In this document: piece after piece, positions 1 through 9,636 of the stretch
Layout of the letters: every line of letters starts with the position of its first letter
How positions within the stretch are numbered: position 1 is the stretch's first letter
Source of the DNA: Pilimelia terevasa
Lineage (GTDB): Bacteria > Actinomycetota > Actinomycetes > Mycobacteriales > Micromonosporaceae
Assembly (NCBI RefSeq): GCF_014647915.1
Contig: NZ_BMQC01000019.1
Coordinates: 1 to 64,000 of the forward strand
Length of the DNA: 64,000 bases
Direction of reading: 5' to 3'
Notes under the pieces: generated by a model
Databases searched by the model: none
The model's input: only the letters and a program-made list of their open reading frames with translations
Told to the model about the DNA's origin: nothing
Translations under genes and position numbers: made by a program

Positions 1-6
1 CATAGA

Positions 7-125
7 GTTACGGCGGCAATAGCGGAGGGGAAACGCCCGGTAACATTCCGAACCCGGAAGCTAAGCCCTCCAGCGCCGATGGTACTGCACTCGTGAGGGT
101 GTGGGAGAGTAGGACGCCGCCGGAC
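7..125 (+). rRNA. rrf: 5S ribosomal RNA
   Basis: The stretch matches actinobacterial 5S rRNA throughout, with the conserved internal segments CCGAACCCGGAAGCTAAG and GATGGTACTGCACTCGTGAG. Its ends, GTTACGGCGG and CCGCCGGAC, pair as helix I. It is the last gene of an rRNA operon whose 23S gene lies upstream of the window. The exact ends are estimated from the helix I pairing and could be off by one or two bases. Confidence 0.95.
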
Positions 126-133
126 ATACTTAT

Positions 134-169
134 CGAAAAGGCGACCCGTTTACGCGGGTCGCCTTTTCG
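134..169 (+). terminator. rRNA operon terminator
   Basis: A perfect 15-bp stem (134-148 with 155-169) encloses a 6-nt loop and begins 9 nt after the 5S rRNA. The stem contains an A4 run on its left arm and a T4 run on its right arm, as in an intrinsic terminator. Confidence 0.9.
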
Positions 170-199
170 CGTTGTGCGGTAACGGGTGCAACATGGCAC

Positions 200-231
200 G
201 CCGGAGGTGAACACCAGCCGGAGGTGAACAC
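200..231 (+). repeat. 15-bp direct repeat upstream of valS
   Basis: GCCGGAGGTGAACAC occurs twice (200-214 and 217-231), separated by 2 bp, in the otherwise gene-free stretch between the rRNA terminator and valS. Each copy contains GGAGGTGA, which resembles a Shine-Dalgarno sequence, but no convincing reading frame follows. The function is unknown. Confidence 0.6.
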
Positions 232-372
232 GACGGGGAGCCTGGCCGGGCAGCGGCGGGCAGCTCTGGCGGGGCGGCTACGGCGGGTCAGGGCTGGGGG
301 CCGCGGCGGCTTCGCTGCGTCACGGCCGGTGCCGCCGACTCTGGGGGTTCGATGGCTCCGTAGAATTCCGAC

Positions 373-3300
373 GTGACCGAGTCAGCCCCGCACCGCAGTG
401 ACGCCCCCTCCGCCGACCAGGCCGACACGGCGGCGACGGCGCCGCCCGCCGCCGTCAGCGCGCCCGGGCAGCGCGCGGCCGCGCTCGACGGCGCCGGAGC
501 GACGGTCGGTCAGGACAGCGCCGCCGACGCCCACCCGGCCGGCAGCCCGCTCCCGACCGGCGGCAGTGCCGACCCTGCCCAAGAAGCTGGCGCTGCCGAG
601 CAGGAAGTCGCCGCCACGGAGGCCGGAGCAAAAGTCGTCGGAGCACAGGTCGCCGGCACCGAAGCCAAATTCGTCGAGGCCGAAGCAGGAGGCGTCGAGG
701 CCGAAGCCCGAGTTGCCGAGGTCGAAGCGGGTGGCGCCGCTGGCTCCGAGGCCACCGACACGCGCGATGTCCCCGGAGATGTGGCCGACGCAGTAGCCGG
801 TAGCGGTCGGGTGGACGCCGATCTGGCGGACGCCGGTGCGGATGGCGGGCTGGCCGGCGGCAACGGGGCCGGAGCACCGTCGGCGGGTGCAGACGACGCG
901 GACCCCGCCGGAGCGAGCCCTGTCGAGGCGCCCGCTGCGGCGCCGCCGGCCGTGGAGCTGCCCAGTCAGTACCCGGCGGGAGAGGTGGAGCAGCGCCGCT
1001 ACGCCGCGTGGCTCTCCGCCGGGGCCTTCGCCGCGGACGCCGCCAGCGACCGGCCGCCGTTCACGATGGTCATCCCGCCGCCGAACGTCACCGGCTCCCT
1101 GCACATCGGCCACGCCCTGGACCACACCATCCAGGACGCGCTGGTCCGGCGGAAGCGGATGCAGGGCTTCGAGGCGCTGTGGCTGCCCGGCATGGACCAC
1201 GCCGGCATCGCCACCCAGAACGTCGTGGAGCGGCAGCTCGCCGCCCAGGGACTCTCGCGGCACGACCTGGGGCGGGAGGCCTTCGTCGAGCGGGTGTGGC
1301 AGTGGAAGGCCGAGTCCGGCGGGGCGATCCTCGGGCAGATGAAGCGGCTCGGCGACTCGGTGGACTGGTCGCGGGAGCGGTTCACCATGGACGCGGGGCT
1401 CTCCCAGGCGGTCCAGACGATTTTCAAGAAGCTGTTCGACGACGATCTGGTGTACCGGGCCGAGCGGATCATCAACTGGTGTCCGCGCTGCCTGACGGCC
1501 CTCAGCGACATCGAGGTCGAGCACTCCGACGACGACGGCGAGCTGGTCTCGATCCGGTACGGCGAGGGGGAGGCGAGCATCGTCGTCGCCACCACGCGCG
1601 CGGAGACGATGCTCGGGGACACGGCCGTGGCGGTGCACCCGGACGACGAGCGGTACCGGCACCTGGTCGGCACCGAGGTGGAGTTGCCGCTGACCGGCCG
1701 GCGCATCCCCGTCGTCGCCGACCCGCACGTCGACCCGGCGTTCGGCAGCGGCGCGGTGAAGGTGACGCCCGCGCACGACCCCAACGACTTCGAGATCGGG
1801 CGGCGGCACGACCTGCCGAGCCTGACGGTCCTGGACGAGCGCGGCGTCATCACCGCGCACGGCCCGTTCGAGGGCCTGGACCGGTTCGAGGCGCGCCCGG
1901 CGATCGTCGCCGCGCTCCGCGAGCAGGGGCGGGTCGTCGCGGAGAAGCGGCCGTACGTGCACGCGGTCGGCCACTGCTCGCGCTGCCGGACGACGGTGGA
2001 GCCGCGCCTGTCGCTGCAGTGGTTCGTCAGGACCGAGCCGCTGGCACGGGCCGCCGGGGAGGCGGTCCGCGACGGGCGGGTGCGGATCGCGCCGCCGGAG
2101 CTGGCCAAGCGGTACTTCGCGTGGGTCGACAACATGCACGACTGGTGTATCTCGCGGCAGCTCTGGTGGGGGCACCGGATCCCGGTCTGGTACGGCCCCG
2201 ACGGCGAGGTGCGCTGCGTCGGGCCGGGCGAGACCCCGCCGTCGGGGGAGGGCTGGCGGCAGGACGAGGACGTGCTGGACACCTGGTTCTCCAGCGCGCT
2301 GTGGCCGTTCTCGACGCTGGGCTGGCCGGAGAAGACGCCGGACCTGGCGAAGTTCTACCCGACCAGCGTGCTGGTCACCGGGTACGACATCCTGTTCTTC
2401 TGGGTCGCGCGGATGATGATGTTCGGCCTGTACGCCATGGAGGGCACGCCGCCGTTCGCGGTCGTCGCCCTGCACGGGATGGTGCGCGACCAGCACGGCA
2501 AGAAGATGAGCAAGTCCTCCGGCAACGTGATCGACCCGCTGGACTGGATCGACCGGTTCGGGGCCGACGCGACGCGGTTCACGCTGGCCCGCGGGGCGAA
2601 CCCCGGCGGGGACGTGCCGGTCAGCGAGGAGTGGTGCCAGGGGTCGCGGGCGTTCTGCAACAAGCTGTGGAACGTGACCCGGTTCGCGCTGCTCAACGGC
2701 GCCACCGTCGCGGGGGCGCTGCCCTCGCCGGGGGCGCTGTCCAGCGTCGACCGGTGGATCCTGTCGCGGCTCCAGGACGTGGTGGAGCAGGCCGACGAGC
2801 AGTTCGAGGCGTACGAGTTCGCCAAGGCGTGCGACCTGCTGTACCACTTCGCGTGGGACGACGTGTGCGACTGGTACGTCGAGCTGGCCAAGCCGGTGCT
2901 GGCCGCGGGCGGTCCGGCCGCCGAGGCGACCCGGCGGGTCCTCGGCCATGTGCTGGACGAGCTGCTGCGGCTGCTGCACCCGGTGATCCCGTTCGTGACC
3001 GACGAGCTGTGGACGGCGCTGACCGGCTCGCTGACCGTCGCGACGGCGGCGTGGCCGATCCCCGCGCAGTCCTACCTGGACCCCTCGGCCGAGGCCGAGA
3101 TCGGGCGGCTCCAGCGGGTGGTGACCGAGGTGCGGCGGTTCCGTGCCGACCAGGGGGTGAAGCCCGCGCAGCGGGTGCCCGCGGCGCTGGTCGGCCTGGC
3201 CGAGGCCGGGCTGGACGCGCACGAGGGCCTGATCCGGGCGATCGCCCGGCTGGACCCGCCCGGCGAGGACTTCACCGCGGGCGCCAGCCTGGCCGTGACC

Positions 3301-3546
3301 GGCGCGGTGAGCGTGGAGCTGGACACCCGCGGCACCATCGACGTCGCCGCCGAGCGTGCCCGGCTGGCCAAGGACGCCGCGGTCGCCGAGAAAGAGATCG
3401 CCCAGTGCCGGGCCAAGCTCGGCAACGAGGCGTTCGTCGGCAAGGCGCCGGCCGAGATCGTCGACAAGATCAAAACCAGGCTGGCGGCCGCCGAGGCCGA
3501 CGCCGTGCGCATCGCGGCGGCGCTGGCGACCCTGGCGGACGCGTGA
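373..3546 (+). CDS. valS: Valyl-tRNA synthetase
   Basis: Charges tRNA-Val with valine in the cytoplasm. The class I signatures are present: HIGH in [12 protein letters not shown] near residue 243 and KMSKS in [10 protein letters not shown] near residue 713. The CP1 editing domain lies between them, followed by the anticodon-binding domain and a C-terminal coiled coil (about residues 990-1057). The protein has 1057 residues, against roughly 850-880 for most actinobacterial homologues. The difference is an N-terminal extension of about 193 residues rich in Ala, Gly, Glu and Asp, with degenerate EAE/VEA repeats, before recognisable homology begins at VELPSQYP. The GTG at 373 is the first start after an in-frame stop region and has only a weak ribosome-binding site, so translation may begin further in. 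The stop overlaps the folC start as GTGA. Confidence 0.95.
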   Translation: MTESAPHRSDAPSADQADTAATAPPAAVSAPGQRAAALDGAGATVGQDSAADAHPAGSPLPTGGSADPAQEAGAAEQEVAATEAGAKVVGAQVAGTEAKFVEAEAGGVEAEARVAEVEAGGAAGSEATDTRDVPGDVADAVAGSGRVDADLADAGADGGLAGGNGAGAPSAGADDADPAGASPVEAPAAAPPAVELPSQYPAGEVEQRRYAAWLSAGAFAADAASDRPPFTMVIPPPNVTGSLHIGHALDHTIQDALVRRKRMQGFEALWLPGMDHAGIATQNVVERQLAAQGLSRHDLGREAFVERVWQWKAESGGAILGQMKRLGDSVDWSRERFTMDAGLSQAVQTIFKKLFDDDLVYRAERIINWCPRCLTALSDIEVEHSDDDGELVSIRYGEGEASIVVATTRAETMLGDTAVAVHPDDERYRHLVGTEVELPLTGRRIPVVADPHVDPAFGSGAVKVTPAHDPNDFEIGRRHDLPSLTVLDERGVITAHGPFEGLDRFEARPAIVAALREQGRVVAEKRPYVHAVGHCSRCRTTVEPRLSLQWFVRTEPLARAAGEAVRDGRVRIAPPELAKRYFAWVDNMHDWCISRQLWWGHRIPVWYGPDGEVRCVGPGETPPSGEGWRQDEDVLDTWFSSALWPFSTLGWPEKTPDLAKFYPTSVLVTGYDILFFWVARMMMFGLYAMEGTPPFAVVALHGMVRDQHGKKMSKSSGNVIDPLDWIDRFGADATRFTLARGANPGGDVPVSEEWCQGSRAFCNKLWNVTRFALLNGATVAGALPSPGALSSVDRWILSRLQDVVEQADEQFEAYEFAKACDLLYHFAWDDVCDWYVELAKPVLAAGGPAAEATRRVLGHVLDELLRLLHPVIPFVTDELWTALTGSLTVATAAWPIPAQSYLDPSAEAEIGRLQRVVTEVRRFRADQGVKPAQRVPAALVGLAEAGLDAHEGLIRAIARLDPPGEDFTAGASLAVTGAVSVELDTRGTIDVAAERARLAKDAAVAEKEIAQCRAKLGNEAFVGKAPAEIVDKIKTRLAAAEADAVRIAAALATLADA

Positions 3547-4928
3547 GCGGCCCGGCGGATCCGGGGACCGGCCGGCCCGGTGCGCCGGCCGGCGTGGCGG
3601 GTCCGGTGACGTTCGCCGACGCGGAGGCGGCGCTGCTGGCGCGCGGCAACACCCGGATGGTGTTCGACCTCGACCGGATCACCGGCCTGCTGGAGCTGCT
3701 CGGCGACCCGCAGCGCAGTTTTCCGAGCATCCACCTGACCGGTACCAACGGGAAAACCTCCACCGCCCGCATGATCGACGCGCTGTTGCAGGCGCACGGG
3801 CTGCACACCGGCCGGTTCACCAGCCCGCACCTGGAGACCGTGCGCGAGCGCGTCGCCCTCGACGGGGTGCCGCTGGACGAGGAGCGGTTCGCCGCGGTGT
3901 ACGCCGAGGTGGCGCCCCTGGCGGCGCTGGTCGACGCGGCCGGTTCGCACGCGCTCACCTACTTCGAGATGACGGTGGCGATGGCCTTCGCCGCCTTCGC
4001 CGACGCGCCCGTGGACGTGGCCGTGATCGAGGTCGGGCTCGGCGGCGCCGAGGACGCGACCAACGTGCTCCAGGCGCCGGTCTGCGTGCTCACGCCGATC
4101 GGCCTGGACCACACCGAGTGGCTCGGCGACCGGGTGTCCGACATCGCCGACGCCAAGGCGGGGATCATCCACGACGGCGCGACCGTGGTGACCGCCGCGC
4201 AGGACGACGAGGCGGCCGAGCCGATCCTGCGCCGGTGCGCCGAGGTGGGGGCGAGCGTCGCGCGCGAGGGCGGCGAGTTCGGCGTGATCGGCCGGGAGCT
4301 GGCCTTCGGCGGGCAGCTACTGTCCCTCCAGGGGCTCGGTGGACGGTACGACGAGGTGTTCCTGCCTCTGCACGGGGCGCACCAGGCGCAGAACGCGGCG
4401 GTCGCGCTCGCCGCCGTCGAGGTCTTTCTCGGCGCCGGCAGCCGGCGGGCGCTGGACGCCGACGTGGTCCGGGAGGGCTTCGCCCGGGTCAGCACGCCGG
4501 GGCGGCTGGAGCGGGTCCGCACCGCCCCGACGATCCTGCTCGACGGCGCGCACAACCCGCACGGGATGGCGGCGACGGTGGCCGCCATCCAGGAGGAGTT
4601 CACGTTCCGGCGACTGGTCGGCCTGGTGTCGGTGCTGGCCGACAAGGACGTGCCGGCCGTCCTGGACCTGCTCGAACCGATCCTCGACGCCGTCGTCGTG
4701 ACCCGCAACAGCGCCGAGCGGGCGATGCCGGCGGCGGCCCTGGCCGAGGTCGCCCGGGAGGTGTTCGGGCCGGAGCGGGTGACGGTCCGCGCCGCGTTCG
4801 CCGACGCGATCGAGGCGGCGGTGGCGCTGGCCGAGGAGAGCGTCGACAGCGGGCTCGCCGGGGCGGGCGTGCTCGTCACCGGGTCGGTCGTGACGGTCGC
4901 CGACGCGCGGAAGCTGCTGGCGCGGTGA
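3543..4928 (+). CDS. folC: Folylpolyglutamate synthase / dihydrofolate synthase
   Basis: Adds glutamate to folates and probably also makes dihydrofolate from dihydropteroate, using ATP. The Mur-ligase-like P-loop is visible as [11 protein letters not shown] near residue 70, with the downstream motifs FTSPHLE, the HTEWLG region and [10 protein letters not shown]. The protein has 461 residues, a normal length. The GTG start overlaps the valS stop by 4 bp and the gene ends in a GTGA overlap with the next one. It is therefore translationally coupled within valS-folC-DUF4233, an order conserved in actinomycetes. Confidence 0.93.
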   Translation: MSGPADPGTGRPGAPAGVAGPVTFADAEAALLARGNTRMVFDLDRITGLLELLGDPQRSFPSIHLTGTNGKTSTARMIDALLQAHGLHTGRFTSPHLETVRERVALDGVPLDEERFAAVYAEVAPLAALVDAAGSHALTYFEMTVAMAFAAFADAPVDVAVIEVGLGGAEDATNVLQAPVCVLTPIGLDHTEWLGDRVSDIADAKAGIIHDGATVVTAAQDDEAAEPILRRCAEVGASVAREGGEFGVIGRELAFGGQLLSLQGLGGRYDEVFLPLHGAHQAQNAAVALAAVEVFLGAGSRRALDADVVREGFARVSTPGRLERVRTAPTILLDGAHNPHGMAATVAAIQEEFTFRRLVGLVSVLADKDVPAVLDLLEPILDAVVVTRNSAERAMPAAALAEVAREVFGPERVTVRAAFADAIEAAVALAEESVDSGLAGAGVLVTGSVVTVADARKLLAR

Positions 4929-5317
4929 GCGACGGCGGCGGTCCGCGCGACGGCGAGGGCGGCGGGGCGCCGTCCGGGCCGCGGTCGGGTCTGCGCAACC
5001 CCGCCGCCGCCGTGCGCGGCATGGGTACCGGGACCCTGGCCATGGAGGCCCTCGTCCTGCTGCTGGCCGTCCAGCCGCTGCGGACGCTCGACGACGGCCT
5101 CGGTACCGCCGGGGTGGTCGCCGTGCTGGTGCTGGCGGCGGCGCACCTGCTGCTCATCGGGGCGCTCCGCCGGCCGTGGGGCTGGTGGGCGGTCCTCGGG
5201 GCGCAGGGCGTACTGCTCGCCTGCGGGCTACTGCATGGGGCGCTGGGTGTCCTCGGGGTGCTCTTCGGACTCGTCTGGTGGTACCTGCTGCGGGTCCGTC
5301 GCAGCATCCTCGGCTGA
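4925..5317 (+). CDS. DUF4233 small membrane protein
   Basis: A 130-residue protein with a Gly-rich basic N-terminus and about four hydrophobic segments, matching DUF4233, a family of unknown function conserved between folC and ndk in actinomycetes. Examples of the segments are AMEALVLLLAVQPL and [13 protein letters not shown]. Start is GTG in a 4-bp overlap with folC. Its last 90 bp overlap tail-to-tail with the opposite-strand VOC gene ending at 5228. The C-terminus ([11 protein letters not shown]) looks normal for the family, so the overlap seems real. Confidence 0.85.
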   Translation: MSDGGGPRDGEGGGAPSGPRSGLRNPAAAVRGMGTGTLAMEALVLLLAVQPLRTLDDGLGTAGVVAVLVLAAAHLLLIGALRRPWGWWAVLGAQGVLLACGLLHGALGVLGVLFGLVWWYLLRVRRSILG

Positions 5318-6559
5318 CTCCGCCGGCCGCCACTGCGTGATAGCCAGGCCGTTGCCGTCCGGGTCGCGGAACGGCGCCGACCAGAGCTGGAGCCGGGCGC
5401 CGCCGCCGACGACCGCCGGCTCCGCCAGGAACCGCACCCCGGCGGCGCGCAGCGCCTGGTGGCTGGCGTCGATGTCGCCGACCTCCAGGTTGAGGTGCCC
5501 CGCCCCGCGCGGCGCGCCGTCGCCGGCCGCCGTGCGCAGGAGCAGCCGGGTGTCGCCCGAGGCGAGGATCGCCAGGTCGGGGCCGCGGTCGATGGTGGCG
5601 AAGTCCAGGACGCCGGTGTAGAAGTCGACGGCCCGGTCGAGGTCGCCGACGGTCAGGGTGGCGCCGACGCCGTGGACCGGGCCGGCGCCGGCCGGGCGGG
5701 CCGTCCGGTGCACGGTGGCGACGTCCGCGACGCCGGCGAGCGGGACGGCGCCGCTGACCCGGGGCCGGGGTACGGCGACCGGCTCCTCGGGGCGGCGCGC
5801 CGCCGGTACCGCGGGCGGCTCCGCCTCCTGGTCGTAGACGTCGCCCGCGCCGCGGTCGGCGGCGGGGTCGCCCGGGCCGGCGGTGCCCGCGGGCGGCTGG
5901 TCGGGCGCGGGCGCGCCGGCCGGGTCGTCGCCGGCGCGGGGCGCGGGCGCGCGGCGCGGCGCGGGGGCGGCGAAGTCGCGGATCTGCGCGGGGGTGGCGA
6001 ACTCGTGGGTCTGCCCGGGGCCGGTCAACTCGCGGGTGGGCGCGTCGGCGGTGCGCGGGACGTCGATCGGCGCCACGCCCACCGTGGTGGGTACGCGCGG
6101 GGTGTCGACGGGGTCCGGCCGGGCGGCGGGGACCTCGTCCCACTGCACCCGGACGTTGCGCCGGTCGTCGACGGCCACGAGGACGGGCAGCGCGGTACCG
6201 GGCCGGGGCCAGCGGTCCACGGGGACCTTCGGGTCGCGCACCTTGACGGCCACCGTCGGCAGCCCGGGGCCGGTGAGGACCAGTTCCAGCTCCGCGCGGC
6301 CGTACTCCTGGTTGGCCGGCGCCGGGGAGGCGGCGATGACGTGGGCGGAGGCGGCCATCCAGGCCCGCTCGCCGCCCCGGACGGCCTGGACGGTGACCAG
6401 CCCGACCGCGACCAGGCCGAGCGCCGCGCCGACCGCCACCACCGACCAGCTCGGCACGCCGATGCCGATGGACAGGATGAACAGCCCGACCGCGCCCAGC
6501 AGCGCGGCGGCCGCCCTGCGGGCCGTGCTGGTGCCGGCCTTCGGCTGTCGGGTAGTCAC
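5228..6559 (-). CDS. Membrane protein fused to a VOC (glyoxalase-like) domain
   Basis: The 443-residue protein has three parts. Residues 1 to about 75 carry two transmembrane segments, followed by a DUF3592-like soluble region ([20 protein letters not shown]) to about residue 155. A Pro/Ala-rich linker of about 130 residues leads to a C-terminal VOC domain starting at [20 protein letters not shown] and ending in [16 protein letters not shown] domains bind metals or small molecules, and some confer drug resistance. A GGAGGTG ribosome-binding site lies just upstream of the GTG at 6559 and supports this start. The gene converges on and overlaps DUF4233 by 90 bp. Function is not known. Confidence 0.8.
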   Translation of the reverse strand: MTTRQPKAGTSTARRAAAALLGAVGLFILSIGIGVPSWSVVAVGAALGLVAVGLVTVQAVRGGERAWMAASAHVIAASPAPANQEYGRAELELVLTGPGLPTVAVKVRDPKVPVDRWPRPGTALPVLVAVDDRRNVRVQWDEVPAARPDPVDTPRVPTTVGVAPIDVPRTADAPTRELTGPGQTHEFATPAQIRDFAAPAPRRAPAPRAGDDPAGAPAPDQPPAGTAGPGDPAADRGAGDVYDQEAEPPAVPAARRPEEPVAVPRPRVSGAVPLAGVADVATVHRTARPAGAGPVHGVGATLTVGDLDRAVDFYTGVLDFATIDRGPDLAILASGDTRLLLRTAAGDGAPRGAGHLNLEVGDIDASHQALRAAGVRFLAEPAVVGGGARLQLWSAPFRDPDGNGLAITQWRPAESAEDAATDPQQVPPDESEEHPEDTQRPMQ

Positions 6560-6739
6560 GTGCGCACCTCCGGGGGGACGTCCGGGGGCAAGGCTAAGCC
6601 CGCATCGGACGGTGCGCCAAGGCCCACCGGCGAGTCGCCGTGCCGGTGCTCGGTACGCTGCCGTCCGGTATGTGGGCCGGGCGGCACGGAGGTCGCCGCG
6701 GCCGGGGAGCGGCCCCGGGCCGCCGTCGGGAGGAGACCT

Positions 6740-7159
6740 GTGTCCAGCGAGGACAGCGAACGCACGCTCGTGCTGATCAAGCCGGACGCGGTCCGCCGCG
6801 GCCTGGTCGGCGAGATCCTGGGCCGGCTGGAGCGCAAGGGCCTGACGCTGGCGGCGGTGACGCTGCGGACGATGTCGGCGGACCTGGCCGACGCGCACTA
6901 CGCCGAGCACGTGCAGCGGCCGTTCTACCCGCCGCTGAAGCAGTTCATGACCTCCGGGCCGCTGGTGGCCGCGGTCGTCGCCGGGGACCAGGCGGTGGCG
7001 GTGGTCCGCACCCTGGTCGGCGCCACGGACGGGCGGGCCGCGGCGGCCGGCACGATCCGCGGCGACCTGTCGCTGTCCAACCGGGAGAACCTGGTGCACG
7101 CCTCCGACTCGGCGGCGAGCGCGCAGCGCGAGATCGCCCTCTGGTTCCCGGCGGGTTGA
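6740..7159 (+). CDS. ndk: Nucleoside diphosphate kinase
   Basis: Transfers the gamma phosphate from ATP to other NDPs through a phosphohistidine. The protein has 139 residues, normal for the family. It begins with the typical [20 protein letters not shown] and has RGDLS and the region surrounding NLVHASDS, where the catalytic His sits. GTG start with AGGAG about 6 nt upstream. Its placement after folC/DUF4233 is conserved, but the mreB cluster that follows ndk in Streptomyces is absent here. A strong hairpin follows. Confidence 0.95.
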   Translation: MSSEDSERTLVLIKPDAVRRGLVGEILGRLERKGLTLAAVTLRTMSADLADAHYAEHVQRPFYPPLKQFMTSGPLVAAVVAGDQAVAVVRTLVGATDGRAAAAGTIRGDLSLSNRENLVHASDSAASAQREIALWFPAG

Positions 7160-7171
7160 GTCCGGGACACG

Positions 7172-7212
7172 CGGCAGGGGGCGGGCCACCGTGGGTGGCC
7201 CGCCCCCTGCCG
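7172..7212. terminator. Bidirectional terminator between ndk and the DUF4360-type gene
   Basis: A perfect 19-bp inverted repeat (7172-7190 with 7194-7212) with a 3-nt loop, lying between two converging genes. There is no long T-tract, but the stem is very stable and well placed to stop both transcripts. Confidence 0.8.
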
Positions 7213-7226
7213 TTCGTGTGGCCCGG

Positions 7227-7919
7227 TCAGCAGACCAGGTTGACCAGTTTCACCGTGAGGCCGGCCTTGGTCTTGGACGGCATCAGGTTGAGCGTCGTGG
7301 TCGCCTTGGCGGAGCTGCTGCCCCGGTTGGTGGCCACGGCGCTGGTCAGGGTGAGCGCCCGGGTGGGTGCGCCGCAGTCCCCGCGGACCGGCGGCGCGAG
7401 GCTGCCGGTGCCGGAGTAGGCGCCCTTGACCGGTCCCTTGAGCGCCTTGGTGAAGGCGCCGGTGACCGCCGGCTGCCCGGCCGCCGTGACGTCGGCCTGG
7501 GCGCGGGCGCCCTTGGCGACGCCGGCCACCCCGTCGACGCGGACGGACTTGATCCCGTAGGTCAGGCCCTGGTCCGTGCTGACGCGGAGCGAGACGGTGC
7601 AGGCGCGCCGCCGCTCCTTGGCGTTGACCTTCGGACCGACCCGGGCCGACAGCTTCGTGAACCGGATGGTGAAGAAGCCGCTCTTGAGGTTCGTCACCGC
7701 GATGCTCTTGGTGTTCGGGCAGCCTTCGCCGTTGGCCCCGAGCAGCTTCACGGTCGGCGCCTTCGCGGCGTTCAGGAGAGCCTGTGCGGCGGCCGCCGCA
7801 CGGGCGCTGTCGGTCGCGTCCAGAGTCTGTGCCGACGCGGTGCCGCACCCCGTCAGGAGTGCGGCGACCGCGACCGAGGCACCGACAGTGGCGAGACCGT
7901 TGCGGGTCCGCCGATTCAT
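7227..7919 (-). CDS. Secreted lipoprotein, divergent DUF4360 type
   Basis: A 230-residue exported protein. The N-terminus MNRRTRNGLATVG is followed by a hydrophobic core and the lipobox LLTGC (Cys near residue 25), so it is probably a lipoprotein. The mature part shows a GANGEGCP start, a central region with a Cys (RRACTVSLRV) and a late GDCG motif. This is the same layout as the DUF4360 protein encoded just upstream, but at low identity. The gap to that gene is 31 bp on the same strand, so the two probably form an operon. The role is unknown; an envelope-associated or secreted function is inferred from the signal peptide. Confidence 0.75.
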   Translation of the reverse strand: MNRRTRNGLATVGASVAVAALLTGCGTASAQTLDATDSARAAAAAQALLNAAKAPTVKLLGANGEGCPNTKSIAVTNLKSGFFTIRFTKLSARVGPKVNAKERRRACTVSLRVSTDQGLTYGIKSVRVDGVAGVAKGARAQADVTAAGQPAVTGAFTKALKGPVKGAYSGTGSLAPPVRGDCGAPTRALTLTSAVATNRGSSSAKATTTLNLMPSKTKAGLTVKLVNLVC

Positions 7920-7950
7920 AGTCCGTTTCCCCTCAGTGAGTGAATGGGGG

Positions 7951-8604
7951 CTACGCCGGGCACTTGACGGCGTTGAGGCTCAGCAGGACGTCGTGGTCCT
8001 CCGCGGAGTTCGAGCGGAGGGTCATGATCGCCGAGCTGTTCTTCGGGTCCTTGCCGGCGTTGGCCTGCACCCGGGTGTTGACGTTGAGCTTGCGGTCCTC
8101 GCCGCACGGGGCCTGGATGGCCTTGTCCGGCGCGTCGAGCTGGACCCAGCGGCCGTTGTACTTGCCTTCGAGGTTCGTGCTCACCTCGCCGGTCTCGGTC
8201 ATGCCGCTGATGTAGGACGTGACCAGCGCCATGCCCGTCGTGCCCTCGCCCAGGTACGCGAAGCCCTTGACGCCGATGGCGTCCAGCGACCAGGTGTAGC
8301 CGGCCGGCACGGTGATCGCGAGGTTCGCCTGGCAGTTGACGTTGGCGCGGGCGCCGTTCTTGCCGCCGGCCTTGGCCTGCATCCTCGGCAGGTTGATCTG
8401 GACGACGCCGGTCGGGAAGCTCGTGACCGTGACCTCCTTGCCGTCGTTGACCTTGCAGCCCGTGCCGTTGGCGGCCTCCAGCTTGGCGCTGATCGGCACG
8501 TTGGCCGGGTCCTCGGCGGTGGCCATGGCGGGTGCGCCGGCCAGCGCGGTGCCGGCGACGACAGCGGCGACTCCGGCCGAGGAGATGAACATCTTGAGTG
8601 TCAT
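7951..8604 (-). CDS. DUF4360 secreted protein
   Basis: A 217-residue protein with a signal peptide (MTLKMFISSAGVAAVVAG... ending APAMA). A DUF4360 domain follows: NGTGCKV, NCQANLAITVPAGYTW, GFAYLGEG, GMTETGE and a terminal Cys. The function of DUF4360 is unknown. An upstream ATG at 8646 is in frame, but the ATG at 8604 has a clear AAGGGGG ribosome-binding site and starts directly at the signal peptide. A promoter-like pair lies about 55-80 bp upstream. It is a paralogue of 60465-61103. Confidence 0.85.
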   Translation of the reverse strand: MTLKMFISSAGVAAVVAGTALAGAPAMATAEDPANVPISAKLEAANGTGCKVNDGKEVTVTSFPTGVVQINLPRMQAKAGGKNGARANVNCQANLAITVPAGYTWSLDAIGVKGFAYLGEGTTGMALVTSYISGMTETGEVSTNLEGKYNGRWVQLDAPDKAIQAPCGEDRKLNVNTRVQANAGKDPKNSSAIMTLRSNSAEDHDVLLSLNAVKCPA

Positions 8605-8658
8605 TTGGTCCCCCTTCGTGTCGGCGGGGAAGTTCCTTTCCGCCACCTGACAGAGCGG

Positions 8659-8687
8659 ACGTTAGCGGTCTCATCGGTGTGCGTCAC
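8659..8687 (-). promoter_or_regulatory. Candidate promoter of the DUF4360 pair
   Basis: On the minus strand GTGACG (8687-8682) and TAACGT (8664-8659) are separated by 17 nt, a good match to the actinobacterial housekeeping spacing. The predicted transcript would start about 47 nt before the ATG at 8604. Seen by eye only. Confidence 0.45.
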
Positions 8688-8834
8688 TACCTGAACGGTC
8701 GATGTTTACCCCCGCGCGGTCGCGGCCGGCGTGCCGGCAGGATTTTCGTCACGTCGCATGTGGGAGTGGTGGTGGCGGCGACCTGCTCCGTTAGCGTGTG
8801 GGCAGCAGATCCCTGCGAGGACGGAGAATTTAGG

Positions 8835-9509
8835 TTGCCGCCGCTGTACGCCATCGCGAAGCTCACCGTCGTCCCGCTGCTGCGCCTGGGCTGGCTACCG
8901 CGCGTCGAGGGGATCGGCCACATTCCGGCGACCGGCGGCGCGATCCTGGCCGGCAACCACCTGTCGGTGGCCGACGAGCTGTTCGTGGGGGCGCTCGCGC
9001 CGCGGCACATCGCCTTCTGGGCCAAGTCGGACTACTTCACCGGCTCCGGCGCGCGCGGCTGGCTGAGCCGGACCGTGCTGGAGGGCCTCGGCGCGATCCC
9101 GGTGCACCGGGCGACCGGCCGGGCGTCGCTGGCGGCCTTCGACGGCGCGTTCCCGGTCCTGGCGGCGGGGGGGCTCGTCGTGGTGTACCCCGAGGGCACC
9201 CGGTCGCCGGACGGCCGGCTGTACCGGGGGCGCACGGGCGTCGCCCGGCTGGCGCTGCGCTCCGGCGTGCCGGTGGTGCCGGTCGGGGTCCGCAACACCG
9301 CGCGGGTGCAGCCGATCGGCGCCCGGCTGCCGCGGCCGTTCACCGCCCGCCCCGACATCCGGTTCGGCGCGCCGCTGCACTTCGGCGGCCGGGAGGAGAC
9401 CGCGAGCGAGCGCCGCGCCGTCACCGACGAGATCATGCGGGCGATCCAGCGGCTGAGCGGGCAGGAGTACGTGCCGCGGTACGCGCCCCGGCGCGAGCCG
9501 GTCGGGTGA
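8835..9509 (+). CDS. 1-acyl-sn-glycerol-3-phosphate acyltransferase family protein
   Basis: Transfers an acyl chain to lysophosphatidate or a similar acceptor at the membrane in phospholipid synthesis. The PlsC signatures are present: NHLSVAD (HX4D, catalytic His and Asp, near residue 39) and YPEGTRSPDG (block III, near residue 118). A TTG at 8835 with GGAG 8-9 nt upstream gives 224 residues starting at the usual family start, PPLYAIAKL. In-frame GTGs further upstream would only add unlikely sequence. It stands alone between two transcription units. Confidence 0.85.
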   Translation: MPPLYAIAKLTVVPLLRLGWLPRVEGIGHIPATGGAILAGNHLSVADELFVGALAPRHIAFWAKSDYFTGSGARGWLSRTVLEGLGAIPVHRATGRASLAAFDGAFPVLAAGGLVVVYPEGTRSPDGRLYRGRTGVARLALRSGVPVVPVGVRNTARVQPIGARLPRPFTARPDIRFGAPLHFGGREETASERRAVTDEIMRAIQRLSGQEYVPRYAPRREPVG

Positions 9510-9636
9510 GCCGGCCGGGCCGCGTCACCGCAGCCCCGGGGGCCACCGCGGCCCCGTCCGGTACCCCGCGGGGCGCCTGAGCGGCGGGCCGCGCCGCGCC
9601 CGCGTACCCTGGTGGGCTGGACTTCCGGGAGGTGTC

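Noticed and set aside
126-372. A T-box or other aminoacylation-sensing leader upstream of valS.
   Set aside because: No T-box sequence or specifier stem is visible; only a two-copy repeat was found.
382-3222. A 946-residue open frame antisense to valS, and several other very long antisense frames.
   Set aside because: They follow from the high GC content and have composition typical of shadow frames (Arg, Pro, Gly, His-rich) with no recognisable domains.
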